Program-made: the position numbers and the translations under genes
Notes under the pieces: model-generated
What the model was told of the DNA's origin: nothing
Databases searched by the model: none
What the model saw: the letters and a program-made list of their open reading frames with translations, nothing else
Assembly: GCA_002491825.1 (NCBI GenBank)
Contig: DKWR01000007.1
Span: 28,140 to 65,037, forward strand
Origin: Ruminococcaceae bacterium UBA7147
Lineage (GTDB): Bacteria > Bacillota > Clostridia > Oscillospirales > Acutalibacteraceae
DNA length: 36,898 nt
Direction of reading: 5' to 3'
In this document: positions 25,343 through 33,253 of the stretch, piece after piece
Layout of the letters: every line of letters starts with the position of its first letter
How positions within the stretch are numbered: position 1 is the first letter of the stretch

Positions 25343-25978
25343 ATGGCTCAGATGTACAAAATAAGAACAAAAAACAAAGACGTTTTCCTGCGTGTTGCAA
25401 AAGGTCACTTTGCAACCTCACACAGCCACACGAATTACTTTATAGATGTTACCACGCAAAAGACAAGACTTTCGGAGGCAAAGGCTGTTGCTAAAGAGCT
25501 TGTTTCTTCCTACAGAACTAATACGATTGTTGACACCATTCTCTGCGTTGACGGAACAGAGGTTATCGGTGCCTGCATTGCCGACGAGCTGACAAAGGAG
25601 GACTTTGTCAATATGAACGCTCACCAGACAATTTACGTTGTTTCGCCCGAATACATTGCAGGCGGTCAGCTTATGTTCCGTGACAACCTCACCCCGATGA
25701 TTGCAGGAAAGCACGTTCTTATTCTTGCCGCTTCGGTTACAACAGGCAAAACTGCTCAGGCAGCAATTGACGCAGTTAAATATTACGGTGGCCTGGTTGT
25801 CGGCGTTTCGGCTATTTTTGCAACTGTTGAGCAGTGCGAGGGTTATCCCGTTTCATCTATCTTCAACCCCAATGACCTCGGTGATTACGAAAGCTACAAT
25901 TCCCACCACTGCCCTCTCTGCGAGAAAGGCGAAAAAATTGAAGCTCTTGTAAACAGCTACGGCTACTCAAAGCTATAA
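25343..25978 (+). CDS. Phosphoribosyltransferase-like protein (orotate PRTase-related)
   Basis: 211 aa from ATG 25343, which has AGGAGG 8 bases upstream; the frame extends to 25313 without a ribosome site. The fold pattern is type I PRTase: a hydrophobic strand followed by the loop VLILAASVTTGKT (residues 125-137), in the place of the PRPP-binding motif. In active enzymes the strand ends in two acidic residues before the TTG turn; here they are AAS. A late CPLC pair with HH (188-193) could bind zinc. Annotated relatives in Clostridia are usually called orotate phosphoribosyltransferase, but catalytic activity is doubtful from this motif. Alone in its transcript, followed by a terminator. Confidence 0.7.
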   Translation: MAQMYKIRTKNKDVFLRVAKGHFATSHSHTNYFIDVTTQKTRLSEAKAVAKELVSSYRTNTIVDTILCVDGTEVIGACIADELTKEDFVNMNAHQTIYVVSPEYIAGGQLMFRDNLTPMIAGKHVLILAASVTTGKTAQAAIDAVKYYGGLVVGVSAIFATVEQCEGYPVSSIFNPNDLGDYESYNSHHCPLCEKGEKIEALVNSYGYSKL

Positions 25979-25993
25979 TACTTAAAATCAAGT

Positions 25994-26028
25994 TGCCTCG
26001 GAGATAAAATCCGGGGCATTTTGTTTTT
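25994..26028 (+). terminator. Terminator after the PRTase-like gene
   Basis: TGCCTCGGA (25994-26002) pairs with TCCGGGGCA (26010-26018), one G-T pair, followed by TTTTGTTTTTTA. Confidence 0.85.
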
Positions 26029-26043
26029 TATTTGAATTTTTTA

Positions 26044-26072
26044 TTGACAACTATATGTGTTGGTGCTATGAT
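26044..26072 (+). promoter_or_regulatory. Strong promoter ahead of the leader peptide
   Basis: TTGACA (26044-26049), 17 bases, TATGAT (26067-26072). The -35 is a perfect consensus. Predicted start near 26079. Confidence 0.7.
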
Positions 26073-26099
26073 TAGAAAAATTTTAATTGGGTGATTGAA

Positions 26100-26204
26100 G
26101 TGTATAAATTCAGTTTTTACAATTTCACAGTCGTCGATGCCCCTCGTTATGATTTTGCTGTAAAATATAACGGGCCTACATTGTCGCACCCATTTTCAGA
26201 ATAA
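26100..26204 (+). CDS. 34-residue small ORF, possible leader peptide
   Basis: GTG 26100 follows GGGTGA by a few bases; TAA at 26202-26204. Product begins MYKFSFYNFTVVDAPRYDF and ends NGPTLSHPFSE. It is rich in aromatic residues and not hydrophobic enough for a membrane peptide. I do not recognise it. It lies between a consensus promoter and a terminator-like hairpin that precedes an acetyltransferase gene, which is the layout of an attenuation leader. It could also be a decayed gene end. Confidence 0.4.
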   Translation: MYKFSFYNFTVVDAPRYDFAVKYNGPTLSHPFSE

Positions 26205-26236
26205 CCGATGATTTTATAATTTCATTTGATATTCGG

Positions 26237-26280
26237 CGGTGGAAGCTCAAAAGGCTTTCACCGTTTTTGATTTTATATTA
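26237..26280 (+). terminator. Terminator or attenuator before the tandem GNAT gene
   Basis: CGGTGGAAG (26237-26245) pairs with CTTTCACCG (26255-26263), one wobble pair, followed by TTTTTGATTTTATATT. It ends about 20 bases ahead of the next ribosome site. No separate promoter for the GNAT gene is obvious after it, so controlled read-through is likely. Confidence 0.65.
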
Positions 26281-26297
26281 AGAAAGGAATAGTTTAT

Positions 26298-27356
26298 ATG
26301 TACGAAATCAGAAAAATCAAACCGAACGAAGTAAAAAGCGCACTCGACCTTGCCTTTGAAGTCTTTATGCAGTTTGAAGCTCCCGTTTATAAGCCCGAGG
26401 GCGTTGAAACCTTTAAAAAGGATATTACAGAAAATCAGGATTTCATCAAAAAATGCGAGGAAGGAATCTGTCCGATATATGGTGCATTTGACGGAGATAA
26501 AATTGTCGGCATTATCGGAATGAGAGAAAATAAAACGCATATCTGCCTTGTGTTCACCAAAAAGGAATATCATCACAAGGGAATTGCTACGGCAATTTTC
26601 AATCATCTGCTGAATGACCTTATAAGTGAAAATCCCGATTTAAAGGAAATTACGCTCAACTCCTCACCATACGGCAAAGGCTTTTATTTACATACAGGAT
26701 TCGTTCCTTTGAGTGATGAACAGGAATTTAACGGTATAAGATTTACTCCGATGAAATATGTTATAAGCAAAAAGGGTGATTCTATGAATCATTGCGGCAC
26801 AAAAACACTTGAAACAAAGCGGCTTGTTTTAAGAAAATTCCGCTTGGATGATGCAGAAGATATGTTCAGAAACTGGGCGTCAAATCCGAACGTTACAAAG
26901 TTTCTTATCTGGGAGCCGTACACGAATGTTGATGACGTAAAAGCATACATTCAGAGCTGTATTGACTGTTATGAAAAAGAGGATTACTACAACTGGGTTA
27001 TTGAGTACAAAGAAAACGGTCAGGCTGTCGGCAATATCAGCGTTGTTGAACTTAAGGAGCAAACACGCTGTACCGTAATCGGTTATTGTATCGGCGAAGA
27101 ATACTGGCGCAAAGGTATAACCTCAGAAGCTTTCAGCAGAGTAATTGAGTTTTTGTTTGAGGAGGTCGGCGTAAACAGGATAGAATCAACGCACGACGTC
27201 AACAATCCGAATTCGGGCAGGGTAATGGCAAAATGCGGTTTAAAATACGAGGGTACGCTCCGTCAGGCAGGTGTAAGCAATCAGGGAATATTTGACTGCG
27301 TTGTACGTTCAATTTTAAAGAGTGAATGGAAACCGACAGAACAGGCAAAACAGTAG
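26298..27356 (+). CDS. Tandem GNAT acetyltransferase (two GNAT domains)
   Basis: 352 aa. Domain 1 (1-158) has the acetyl-CoA signature KKEYHHKGIATAIF and the NSSPYGKGFYLHTGFVPL end. Domain 2 (about 163-352) is of the RimJ/RimL type: LETKRLVLRKFRLDDAEDMF, YWRKGITSEAF and STHDVNNPNSGRVMAKCGLKYEG. Such enzymes acetylate protein N-termini or small molecules, including some antibiotics; substrates here are unknown. GAAAGGA precedes ATG 26298. Inside the gene, GGGTGA lies 5 bases before ATG 26784, exactly at the start of domain 2, so a separate second protein may also be made. Looks like a fusion of two neighbouring genes. Confidence 0.88.
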   Translation: MYEIRKIKPNEVKSALDLAFEVFMQFEAPVYKPEGVETFKKDITENQDFIKKCEEGICPIYGAFDGDKIVGIIGMRENKTHICLVFTKKEYHHKGIATAIFNHLLNDLISENPDLKEITLNSSPYGKGFYLHTGFVPLSDEQEFNGIRFTPMKYVISKKGDSMNHCGTKTLETKRLVLRKFRLDDAEDMFRNWASNPNVTKFLIWEPYTNVDDVKAYIQSCIDCYEKEDYYNWVIEYKENGQAVGNISVVELKEQTRCTVIGYCIGEEYWRKGITSEAFSRVIEFLFEEVGVNRIESTHDVNNPNSGRVMAKCGLKYEGTLRQAGVSNQGIFDCVVRSILKSEWKPTEQAKQ

Positions 27357-27367
27357 AAATTATGCGG

Positions 27368-27396
27368 TTGATATTTGTCCTGATTTGATGTATAAT
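27368..27396 (+). promoter_or_regulatory. Promoter of the DUF951-prfA transcript
   Basis: TTGATA (27368-27373), 17 bases, TATAAT (27391-27396). The leader includes a perfect 8-bp hairpin ATAAGCAT (27412-27419) / ATGCTTAT (27429-27436) ending six bases before the GGAGGTG ribosome site. Confidence 0.7.
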
Positions 27397-27455
27397 AAAA
27401 TTCAAAGTAAAATAAGCATTATATAAGTATGCTTATCAGTTCGGAGGTGTTTTTC

Positions 27456-27638
27456 TTGAACGTAAACGTCGGCGACCGTGTAGAGATGAAAAAACAACAT
27501 CCCTGCGGCGGCAAGATTTTTACAATTCTGCGCATTGGAATGGATTTCAAAATCAGGTGCGAAAAGTGCGGCAGAGAGGTTATGGTGCCACGCAATAAGA
27601 TTGAAAAAAACATCAAACGCATTATTGAAGAAAATTAA
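27456..27638 (+). CDS. DUF951 family small protein
   Basis: 60 aa from TTG 27456, with GGAGGTG 6 bases upstream. The family pattern is clear: [15 protein letters not shown], then a strand-rich middle, [19 protein letters not shown]. The cysteines (C17, and C35/C38 in CEKC) may bind a metal. Function unknown; in Firmicutes it is commonly found near ychF, rpsF or parB-type housekeeping genes. The longer frame to 27429 has no ribosome site of its own. It heads the prfA transcript. Confidence 0.85.
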   Translation: MNVNVGDRVEMKKQHPCGGKIFTILRIGMDFKIRCEKCGREVMVPRNKIEKNIKRIIEEN

Positions 27639-27664
27639 TTTTACGGACAAAACAGGGTAGATTT

Positions 27665-28738
27665 ATGTTTGACAAGATAGAAATTTTTGACAAAAGATAT
27701 TCCGAGCTTTCGCAAAGGCTTTACGAGCCTTCGGTTGCCGCAAACCCCGATGAATTTCAAAAGGTGATGAAGGAGCTTAAGTCGATTGAAGAAATCGTGC
27801 TTACCTACCGTGACTACAAAAGCGCAGTGGAAAGCGAAAAGGAAAGCCTTGAGATTTTAGGCGAAACCTCTGACCCCGAGCTTAAAGAGCTTGCACAGGC
27901 AGAGCTTGACGAGGCTAAATCATCTATTGAAACGCTCTCCGAAAAGCTGAAAATTCTTCTGCTCCCCAAAGACCCGAACGATGAGCGAAACGTAATCGTT
28001 GAAATCCGAGGCGGTGCAGGCGGCGAGGAATCGGCTTTGTTCAGCGCAGTGCTTTTCAGAATGTACTCAATGTATGCCGAAAAGCGTGGCTACAAGGTTG
28101 AGGTTATCAACGCAAACGAAACCGAGCTTGGCGGCTACAAGGAAATTTCGTTTATGATTGAGGGCGACGGCGCATACTCACGCTTTAAGTACGAAAGCGG
28201 CGTTCACCGTGTTCAGCGTGTGCCAGAAACCGAAAGTCAGGGCAGAGTGCATACCTCGACAACCACAGTAGCCGTTCTTCCCGAAGCGGAGGACGTTGAG
28301 CTTGAGATTGACCCGTCGGATTTAAAAATCGACACGTTCCGCTCAAGCGGCGCAGGCGGTCAGCACATCAACAAAACAAGCTCCGCAATCAGAATCACAC
28401 ATATTCCGACAGGAACGGTTGTTGAATGTCAGGACGAGCGCAGTCAGTACAAGAACAAGGACAAGGCTTTAAAGGTTCTTAAAAGCCGACTGCTCAAGGA
28501 AAAGCAGGACAAGCAGGCAAGCGAGATTGCCGCCGACAGAAAATCACAGGTCGGAACAGGCGACAGAAGTGAGCGAATTCGCACCTACAACTATCCGCAG
28601 GGCAGACTGACCGACCACAGAATCGGACTTACGCTTTACAAGCTTGAGGACATTTTAAACGGCAACCTTGACGAAGTAATTGACGCACTTATTGCGGCTG
28701 ACCGTGCCGAAAAGCTGAAGGAAAGTATGGAATCGTAA
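27665..28738 (+). CDS. prfA: Peptide chain release factor 1
   Basis: 357 aa, normal for RF1. It reads UAA and UAG stops and triggers peptide release. The GGQ motif is in [18 protein letters not shown] (catalytic Q), and the stop-codon motif of RF1 is seen as PET in [15 protein letters not shown], distinguishing it from RF2 (SPF). The N-terminal coiled-coil domain (about 1-100) is present. CAGGGTAG precedes ATG 27665. First of a run with tsaC, coaE and a lytic transglycosylase. Confidence 0.97.
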   Translation: MFDKIEIFDKRYSELSQRLYEPSVAANPDEFQKVMKELKSIEEIVLTYRDYKSAVESEKESLEILGETSDPELKELAQAELDEAKSSIETLSEKLKILLLPKDPNDERNVIVEIRGGAGGEESALFSAVLFRMYSMYAEKRGYKVEVINANETELGGYKEISFMIEGDGAYSRFKYESGVHRVQRVPETESQGRVHTSTTTVAVLPEAEDVELEIDPSDLKIDTFRSSGAGGQHINKTSSAIRITHIPTGTVVECQDERSQYKNKDKALKVLKSRLLKEKQDKQASEIAADRKSQVGTGDRSERIRTYNYPQGRLTDHRIGLTLYKLEDILNGNLDEVIDALIAADRAEKLKESMES

Positions 28739-28751
28739 AAAGGTGAAAATA

Positions 28752-29786
28752 TTGAAAACACTTTTACTTGACAATACAGATGAAAATATAGAAAGGGCCG
28801 CCGAAATTCTCAAAAACGGCGGACTTGTGGGAATTCCCACAGAAACAGTTTACGGCTTGGCGGCTAATGCACTTGACGGCAGGGCTGTTGCAAAAATCTT
28901 TGCGGCAAAAGGCAGACCAGCCGACAATCCGCTGATTGTACATATTGCGGATTTTTCGGACATTGAACGCTTTAACCTTGTGCGTGAAATTCCCGAAAGC
29001 GTAAAGCTCCTTGCAGAGCATTTCTGGCCCGGACCGCTTACTATGATTATGAAAAAATCCGACGTAATTCCCCTTGAAGTTTCGGCTGGACTTGACACCG
29101 TTGCAATCCGTTTTCCGAGCCACCCTACCGCACAAAAAATAATCAAAGCGGCGGGACTTCCTCTTGCCGCACCGTCGGCAAATCTTTCAGGCTCACCAAG
29201 CCCGACTACGGCACTCCACGTTATGAGCGATTTAAGCGGCAGGATTGATGCAGTTGTTGACGGCGGAATGAGTGATGTGGGACTTGAAAGCACAGTTATT
29301 ACGCTTGCAGAAAAAACTCCGAGAGTTCTCCGCCCCGGCGGAATTACGCTTGAACAGTTAAGGTCTGTTCTCGGCAAAGTTGAGCTTGACAACGCAGTTC
29401 TGCATCAGCTTGAAAAGGGCGCAAGGGTTTCAAGCCCCGGAATGAAGTACAAGCACTATGCGCCAAAGGCGAACGTCATACTTCTTAAATGCACTGACGG
29501 CGAGTATATTGATTATGTAAATGAACACGCAAGTGAAAGCACCGCCGCACTATGTTGTGACGAGGACATAGAAATCCTTAATGTTAAGTGTTTCAGTCTC
29601 GGAAAACGCAGTGACTATTCTGCGCAGGCGCACAGGTTGTTTGACGAATTGAGAAAAATTGACGAAGATGAAAATATAAAAACCGTTTATTCACGTCTGC
29701 CCTCTCTTGACGGCGTAGGAATGGCGGTTTACAACAGACTGATAAGGGCGGCAGGCTTTGAGGTGATTGACCTTGAAAAAATGTAG
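28752..29786 (+). CDS. tsaC: Threonylcarbamoyl-AMP synthase (Sua5/TsaC)
   Basis: About 344 aa from TTG 28752, with AAGGTG six bases upstream; an in-frame GTG 28743 lies inside that ribosome site. It makes threonylcarbamoyl-AMP for the t6A37 modification of ANN-decoding tRNAs. YrdC-domain marks: GIPTETVYGLAANAL, KGRPADNPLIVHI, FWPGPLTM and APSANLSGSPSPTT. The C-terminal SUA5 domain (about 230-344) makes this the long form. Gene end overlaps the coaE start by 14 bases. Confidence 0.94.
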   Translation: MKTLLLDNTDENIERAAEILKNGGLVGIPTETVYGLAANALDGRAVAKIFAAKGRPADNPLIVHIADFSDIERFNLVREIPESVKLLAEHFWPGPLTMIMKKSDVIPLEVSAGLDTVAIRFPSHPTAQKIIKAAGLPLAAPSANLSGSPSPTTALHVMSDLSGRIDAVVDGGMSDVGLESTVITLAEKTPRVLRPGGITLEQLRSVLGKVELDNAVLHQLEKGARVSSPGMKYKHYAPKANVILLKCTDGEYIDYVNEHASESTAALCCDEDIEILNVKCFSLGKRSDYSAQAHRLFDELRKIDEDENIKTVYSRLPSLDGVGMAVYNRLIRAAGFEVIDLEKM

Positions 29787-30375
29787 AATTATCGGACTTA
29801 CGGGACAGAGCGGAGCAGGAAAAAGCACTGTTGCAGGCTTTCTTGAACAAAACGGATTTAAAGTAATAAACGCCGATTTGCTTGTGCGTAAAATTTACAA
29901 CAGCAGCTCGCCCTGTCTGAAAACAATTGCATCTGTTTTCGGCGAGGATATTATCACCGAAAACGGTACTCCCGACAGAAAGCTCCTTGCAGAAAGGGCG
30001 TTTTCGTCAAAGGCAAACACCGCTCTGTTAAGCTCAATTGTTCACCCGTTTGTAACGGCAGAGCTTTTTATGGAAATTAAAAAAGCCGCCGAACTCGGGG
30101 CAACAACGGTAGTCTATGATGCACCACAGCTTTTTGAGAGCAACGCAGACGTTATCTGCGATGAAATTATCAGCGTCACCGCCGAAAAGTCGGTAAGGCT
30201 TGAAAGAATCTGCAAGCGTGACAATATCTCAAAAGAGCTTGCGCTTATGCGAATGAACGCACAGCTTGAAGAGAAATTTTTCAGAGAAAATTCCGATTAT
30301 ATTATAGAAAACAATTCAGACATACGCTCGCTGAACATTCAGCTTGAAGATCTGATAAAACAACTCAACAGGTAA
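29773..30375 (+). CDS. coaE: Dephospho-CoA kinase
   Basis: 200 aa from TTG 29773 (GGTGAT at 29762-29767 upstream). Last step of coenzyme A synthesis: phosphorylates the 3' hydroxyl of dephospho-CoA. P-loop GLTGQSGAGKST at the start (residues 8-19), the NADLLVRKIY motif, VVYDAPQLFES for the substrate site and the RICKRDN segment. Overlaps the tsaC end, so translation is coupled. Confidence 0.95.
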   Translation: MKKCRIIGLTGQSGAGKSTVAGFLEQNGFKVINADLLVRKIYNSSSPCLKTIASVFGEDIITENGTPDRKLLAERAFSSKANTALLSSIVHPFVTAELFMEIKKAAELGATTVVYDAPQLFESNADVICDEIISVTAEKSVRLERICKRDNISKELALMRMNAQLEEKFFRENSDYIIENNSDIRSLNIQLEDLIKQLNR

Positions 30376-30391
30376 ACACCGAGGTGATTTA

Positions 30392-31003
30392 ATGCCTACA
30401 GCTTCCCGTCGTTACAAGCGGAAAAGCAGAAAAGGAAAAAAAGCATTAATCTGGCTTATTGTGCTTGCAATTCTTGCAGGCGGAATAGTGTTTTTTGTAA
30501 CGAATTATTACGAGGAAACAAAAAACGGTCTTGAAAAAGCAAGCTACCCACAAAAATACAGCGAATTTGTTGAAAAATACGCAGGTGAATACGGACTTGA
30601 AGAATCGCTTGTCTATGCCGTTATACGCACAGAAAGCGGATTTGACCCCAATGCAGAATCGGGTGCAGGCGCCTGCGGAATTATGCAGATGATGCCCTCC
30701 TCCTTTGAGTGGCTACAGGAAAAGCGTGGAACTGTCGGCGAATACACAACCGACGATTTGTTCAACCCCGAAATCTGCATTGACTACGGCTGTTATCTGC
30801 TCAAATATTTTTACGATTATTACGGCGACGAGCGGTGCGCCGTTGCGGCGTACAACGCAGGCTTTGTTGTCGGGGAGTGGCTTTCTGACAGCAATTACAG
30901 CAAGGACGGCAAAACGCTCGACAAAATCCCCTATCCTGAAACGAGCAATTACGTTGACAAGGTTGAAAGTGCAAAAGAAATGTATATAAAATTATACGGT
31001 TAA
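30392..31003 (+). CDS. Membrane-anchored lytic transglycosylase (Slt/GH23 type)
   Basis: 203 aa. A basic N-terminus, then one membrane helix (about 22-42, ALIWLIVLAILAGGIVFFVT), then a catalytic domain. The catalytic glutamate is in VIRTESGFDPNAES, followed by GACGIMQMMPSSFEWL, the Slt signature, and VAAYNAGFVVGEWL. It cleaves peptidoglycan strands non-hydrolytically; length and anchor resemble the small Slt-like enzymes of Firmicutes (YjbJ/SpoIIQ-like roles not implied). GAGGTGATTTAATG gives the start. Fourth gene of the prfA run, 16 bases after coaE. Confidence 0.93.
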   Translation: MPTASRRYKRKSRKGKKALIWLIVLAILAGGIVFFVTNYYEETKNGLEKASYPQKYSEFVEKYAGEYGLEESLVYAVIRTESGFDPNAESGAGACGIMQMMPSSFEWLQEKRGTVGEYTTDDLFNPEICIDYGCYLLKYFYDYYGDERCAVAAYNAGFVVGEWLSDSNYSKDGKTLDKIPYPETSNYVDKVESAKEMYIKLYG

Positions 31004-31075
31004 GGTTAATTTTTACATTTTAACAGATAATATATATTAGATAATTTTGTTTTGTCTTATGAAAGGATGATTACA

Positions 31076-32488
31076 ATGGCTGATGAAAAATCAAAAACTG
31101 CTAAACTCAAAGAAAAAATTATGATGGAAGAGCCGAAGGGCATTAAGGCGCTTACAAAAAGAGAAATCAAAAAAGCCGATGAATTCTGCAAGGGATATAA
31201 AAAATTCATTGACAATTCACCGATTGAGCGTGAGGCTGTACGCTACACAGTTGAGCTTGCAAAGAAGGCAGGCTTTACGGAGTATGACGCAGAGGCCCAG
31301 TACAAGGCAGGCGACAAGGTTTATTATGTCAACCGTGACAAGGCGATTGCCCTTGCGGTTATCGGCAAAAACGGCGTGAAGAACGGCGCACGTCTTGCAA
31401 TTGCACATATCGACTCACCCCGAATTGACTTAAAGCCCAATCCTCTTTACGAGGCTAACAACCTTGCTCTTTTCAAAACCCACTACTACGGTGGTCTTAA
31501 AAAGTACCAGTGGACGGCTATTCCGCTTTCGCTCCACGGCACTGTTGTAAAGCTTGACGGCAAGAAAATTAATATAAGCTGGGGCGACGAGGAGGACGAG
31601 TCATGCTTCTGCATTACCGATTTACTCCCCCACCTTGCACAGGAGCAGTCTGCAAAGCCTATGGCTAAAGCGTTCACCGGCGAGGATATGAACGTGCTTG
31701 TCGGCTCACGTCCTTACGATACAAAGGACGAGGAAAAGGACCTTGTAAAACTCAACGTAATGGCAATTCTCAACAAGAAGTACGGCATAACCGAGGGCGA
31801 CTTCCTTTCGGCAGAGCTTTGCCTTATTCCGTCTTTCAAGTCAAAGGACATCGGCTTTGACGCAAGTATGATAGGCGCTTATGGTCACGATGACAAGGTT
31901 TGCGCTTACCCTGCGCTTATGGCGGCAGTTGACGTTGAAGCTCCCGAGCAGACCTGCATTACCTACCTCACCGACAAAGAGGAAATCGGCAGTGACGGCA
32001 ACACGGGTATGCAGAGCGACTTTTTGCGTTTCTTCATCTACGACCTTGCAAACCAGGACGGCGTTGAGGGCTACAGAGCGCTTTCAAAAAGCACCTGTCT
32101 TTCTGCCGACGTTAATGCGGCTTTTGACCCGACTTACGCTTCTGCGTACGAGGCAAAGAACTGCTCGTATATCAACAACGGCGTAATCATTTCGAAGTAC
32201 ACAGGTCACGGCGGAAAGTACGATACCTCGGACGCATCGGCTGAATATATGGGAAAAATCAGAGCAATGCTTGAGAAGAACGACATTCTCTGGCAGGTCG
32301 GCGAGCTTGGCAGAGTTGACCTCGGCGGCGGCGGTACAATTGCAAAGTACGTTGCGAATATGAACGTTGACGTTGTAGACCTCGGTGTTCCTGTTCTTTC
32401 GATGCACGCACCGTTTGAAATTGTTTCAAAGACTGACATTTATATGGCTTACAGAGCATTTTTTGCATTTTTCGATGCAAATGAATAA
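31076..32488 (+). CDS. M18 family metalloaminopeptidase
   Basis: 470 aa from ATG 31076 (GAAAGGATG upstream; the frame runs on to 31052 without support). Tetrahedral dizinc aminopeptidase of the aspartyl aminopeptidase type. Metal-site residues can be read in AHIDSPR (H), GAYGHDDKVCAYP (D), TDKEEIGS (E-E), SADVNAA (D) and the final LSMHAPFE (H). It cleaves N-terminal residues from peptides in the cytoplasm. The promoter is unclear, and it is probably in a separate unit from the lytic transglycosylase (72-base gap). No hairpin terminator follows directly; the tRNA promoter begins 8 bases after the stop. Confidence 0.93.
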   Translation: MADEKSKTAKLKEKIMMEEPKGIKALTKREIKKADEFCKGYKKFIDNSPIEREAVRYTVELAKKAGFTEYDAEAQYKAGDKVYYVNRDKAIALAVIGKNGVKNGARLAIAHIDSPRIDLKPNPLYEANNLALFKTHYYGGLKKYQWTAIPLSLHGTVVKLDGKKINISWGDEEDESCFCITDLLPHLAQEQSAKPMAKAFTGEDMNVLVGSRPYDTKDEEKDLVKLNVMAILNKKYGITEGDFLSAELCLIPSFKSKDIGFDASMIGAYGHDDKVCAYPALMAAVDVEAPEQTCITYLTDKEEIGSDGNTGMQSDFLRFFIYDLANQDGVEGYRALSKSTCLSADVNAAFDPTYASAYEAKNCSYINNGVIISKYTGHGGKYDTSDASAEYMGKIRAMLEKNDILWQVGELGRVDLGGGGTIAKYVANMNVDVVDLGVPVLSMHAPFEIVSKTDIYMAYRAFFAFFDANE

Positions 32489-32495
32489 AAAACAC

Positions 32496-32524
32496 TTGCA
32501 TTTTAAAATACAGTGTGGTATAAT
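32496..32524 (+). promoter_or_regulatory. tRNA-Arg promoter
   Basis: TTGCAT (32496-32501), 17 bases, TATAAT (32519-32524) with an extended TGG before the -10. It starts 8 bases past the aminopeptidase stop codon. Confidence 0.8.
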
Positions 32525-32554
32525 ACTGCTTGCGGTTGTAAAACAGCCGCATAT

Positions 32555-32631
32555 GCGCCGGTAGCTCAGCTGGATAGAGTGTCTGACTACGAATCAGAAG
32601 GTCGGGAGTTCGAGTCTCTTCCGGCGCGCCA
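32555..32631 (+). tRNA. tRNA-Arg (anticodon ACG)
   Basis: 77 bases with encoded CCA. Acceptor arms GCGCCGG (32555-32561) and CCGGCGC (32621-32627) pair perfectly; anticodon stem TCTGA/TCAGA; anticodon loop CTACGAA with ACG at 32589-32591; T loop TTCGAGT. The wobble A is expected to be edited to inosine. Confidence 0.97.
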
Positions 32632-32632
32632 A

Positions 32633-32660
32633 GCCTCATTCTTCGGAATGAGGCATTTTT
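32633..32660 (+). terminator. Terminator of the tRNA transcript
   Basis: GCCTCATTC (32633-32641), TTCG tetraloop, GAATGAGGC (32646-32654), then ATTTTTATTT. The stem of 9 bp closes on a stable tetraloop. Confidence 0.92.
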
Positions 32661-32687
32661 ATTTATCAATGACGTTAAGTTTTTTAG

Positions 32688-32766
32688 TGTAGGGAACAGT
32701 CTTGACTGTTCCGCAAGGCTACAGCTAACCTATGGGTAATCGGAACGGTCAAGACCGTTCCCTACA
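32688..32766. repeat. Palindromic repeat with two matched arms (copies C and D)
   Basis: Arm 1 (32688-32713) and arm 2 (32741-32766) are inverted copies differing at 2 of 26 positions. Each arm is itself a perfect 9-bp hairpin: GGAACAGTC TT GACTGTTCC and GGAACGGTC AA GACCGTTCC. The two differences are a compensated A-T to G-C pair. The spacer (32714-32740) has no obvious function. No protein gene is present in 32661-32860. Confidence 0.7.
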
Positions 32767-32866
32767 TTTTAGTGTGGTTATTTTTATAAGAAAATTGATA
32801 TTTTTTAGAATTAAAACAGTACTATAGATATAGAAGAATCATTGACGTTTTCTTAAAATAAAATGC

Positions 32867-32895
32867 TTGACATTTTCGAAAACTCTCTATATAAT
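32867..32895 (+). promoter_or_regulatory. Promoter of the leuA T-box transcript
   Basis: TTGACA (32867-32872), 17 bases, TATAAT (32890-32895): full consensus. Start of transcription about 32902. Confidence 0.88.
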
Positions 32896-32901
32896 AGTAC
32901 T

Positions 32902-33192
32902 AACAGAATAATCCCCTTAAAAACAATGACGGGAACAAGATATAAACCTTTACGGCAAAGAGAGTCGGCGGTTGGTGTAAGCCGATGCGGAGGTTTATAT
33001 GAATAGCTCATCCCCGAGTTTTTTGTGCGAAGGTTTTACACTGTAGTGCAAAACGCAGGACTGCGTTATCGGTCGGGACTTTGTTGGAAGTCCTTAAGGG
33101 CTGTATGGTGACATATAGCTGAAATTGGGTGGTACCACGATTTTATTCGTCCCTTTGGCAATTTTTCAGGTTGCTTTTGAGGGGCTTTTTTT
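32902..33192 (+). promoter_or_regulatory. T-box leader (leucine) controlling leuA
   Basis: Stem I is framed by ATATAAACCT (32940-32949) and AGGTTTATAT (32991-33000), with a shorter lower helix CGGG (32930-32933) / CCCG (33013-33016). The specifier loop on the 3' side reads GAATAGCTCATC; CTC (33007-33009), a leucine codon followed by a purine, fits the downstream gene. The T-box itself is TTGGGTGGTACCACGA (33125-33140). Its TGGT suits a tRNA with discriminator A, as tRNA-Leu has. A terminator follows (33148-33192, ending GGGGCTTTTTTT). Uncharged tRNA-Leu would allow leuA transcription. Confidence 0.93.
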
Positions 33193-33253
33193 GTGTGAAT
33201 TTTTAAGAATACTAATCTTTCAATCCACAGATTAGTATAAGGAGGTTATTGGT

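Noticed and set aside
32902..33192. Small ORFs or sRNA inside the leuA leader
   Set aside because: All of this sequence is used by the T-box structure.
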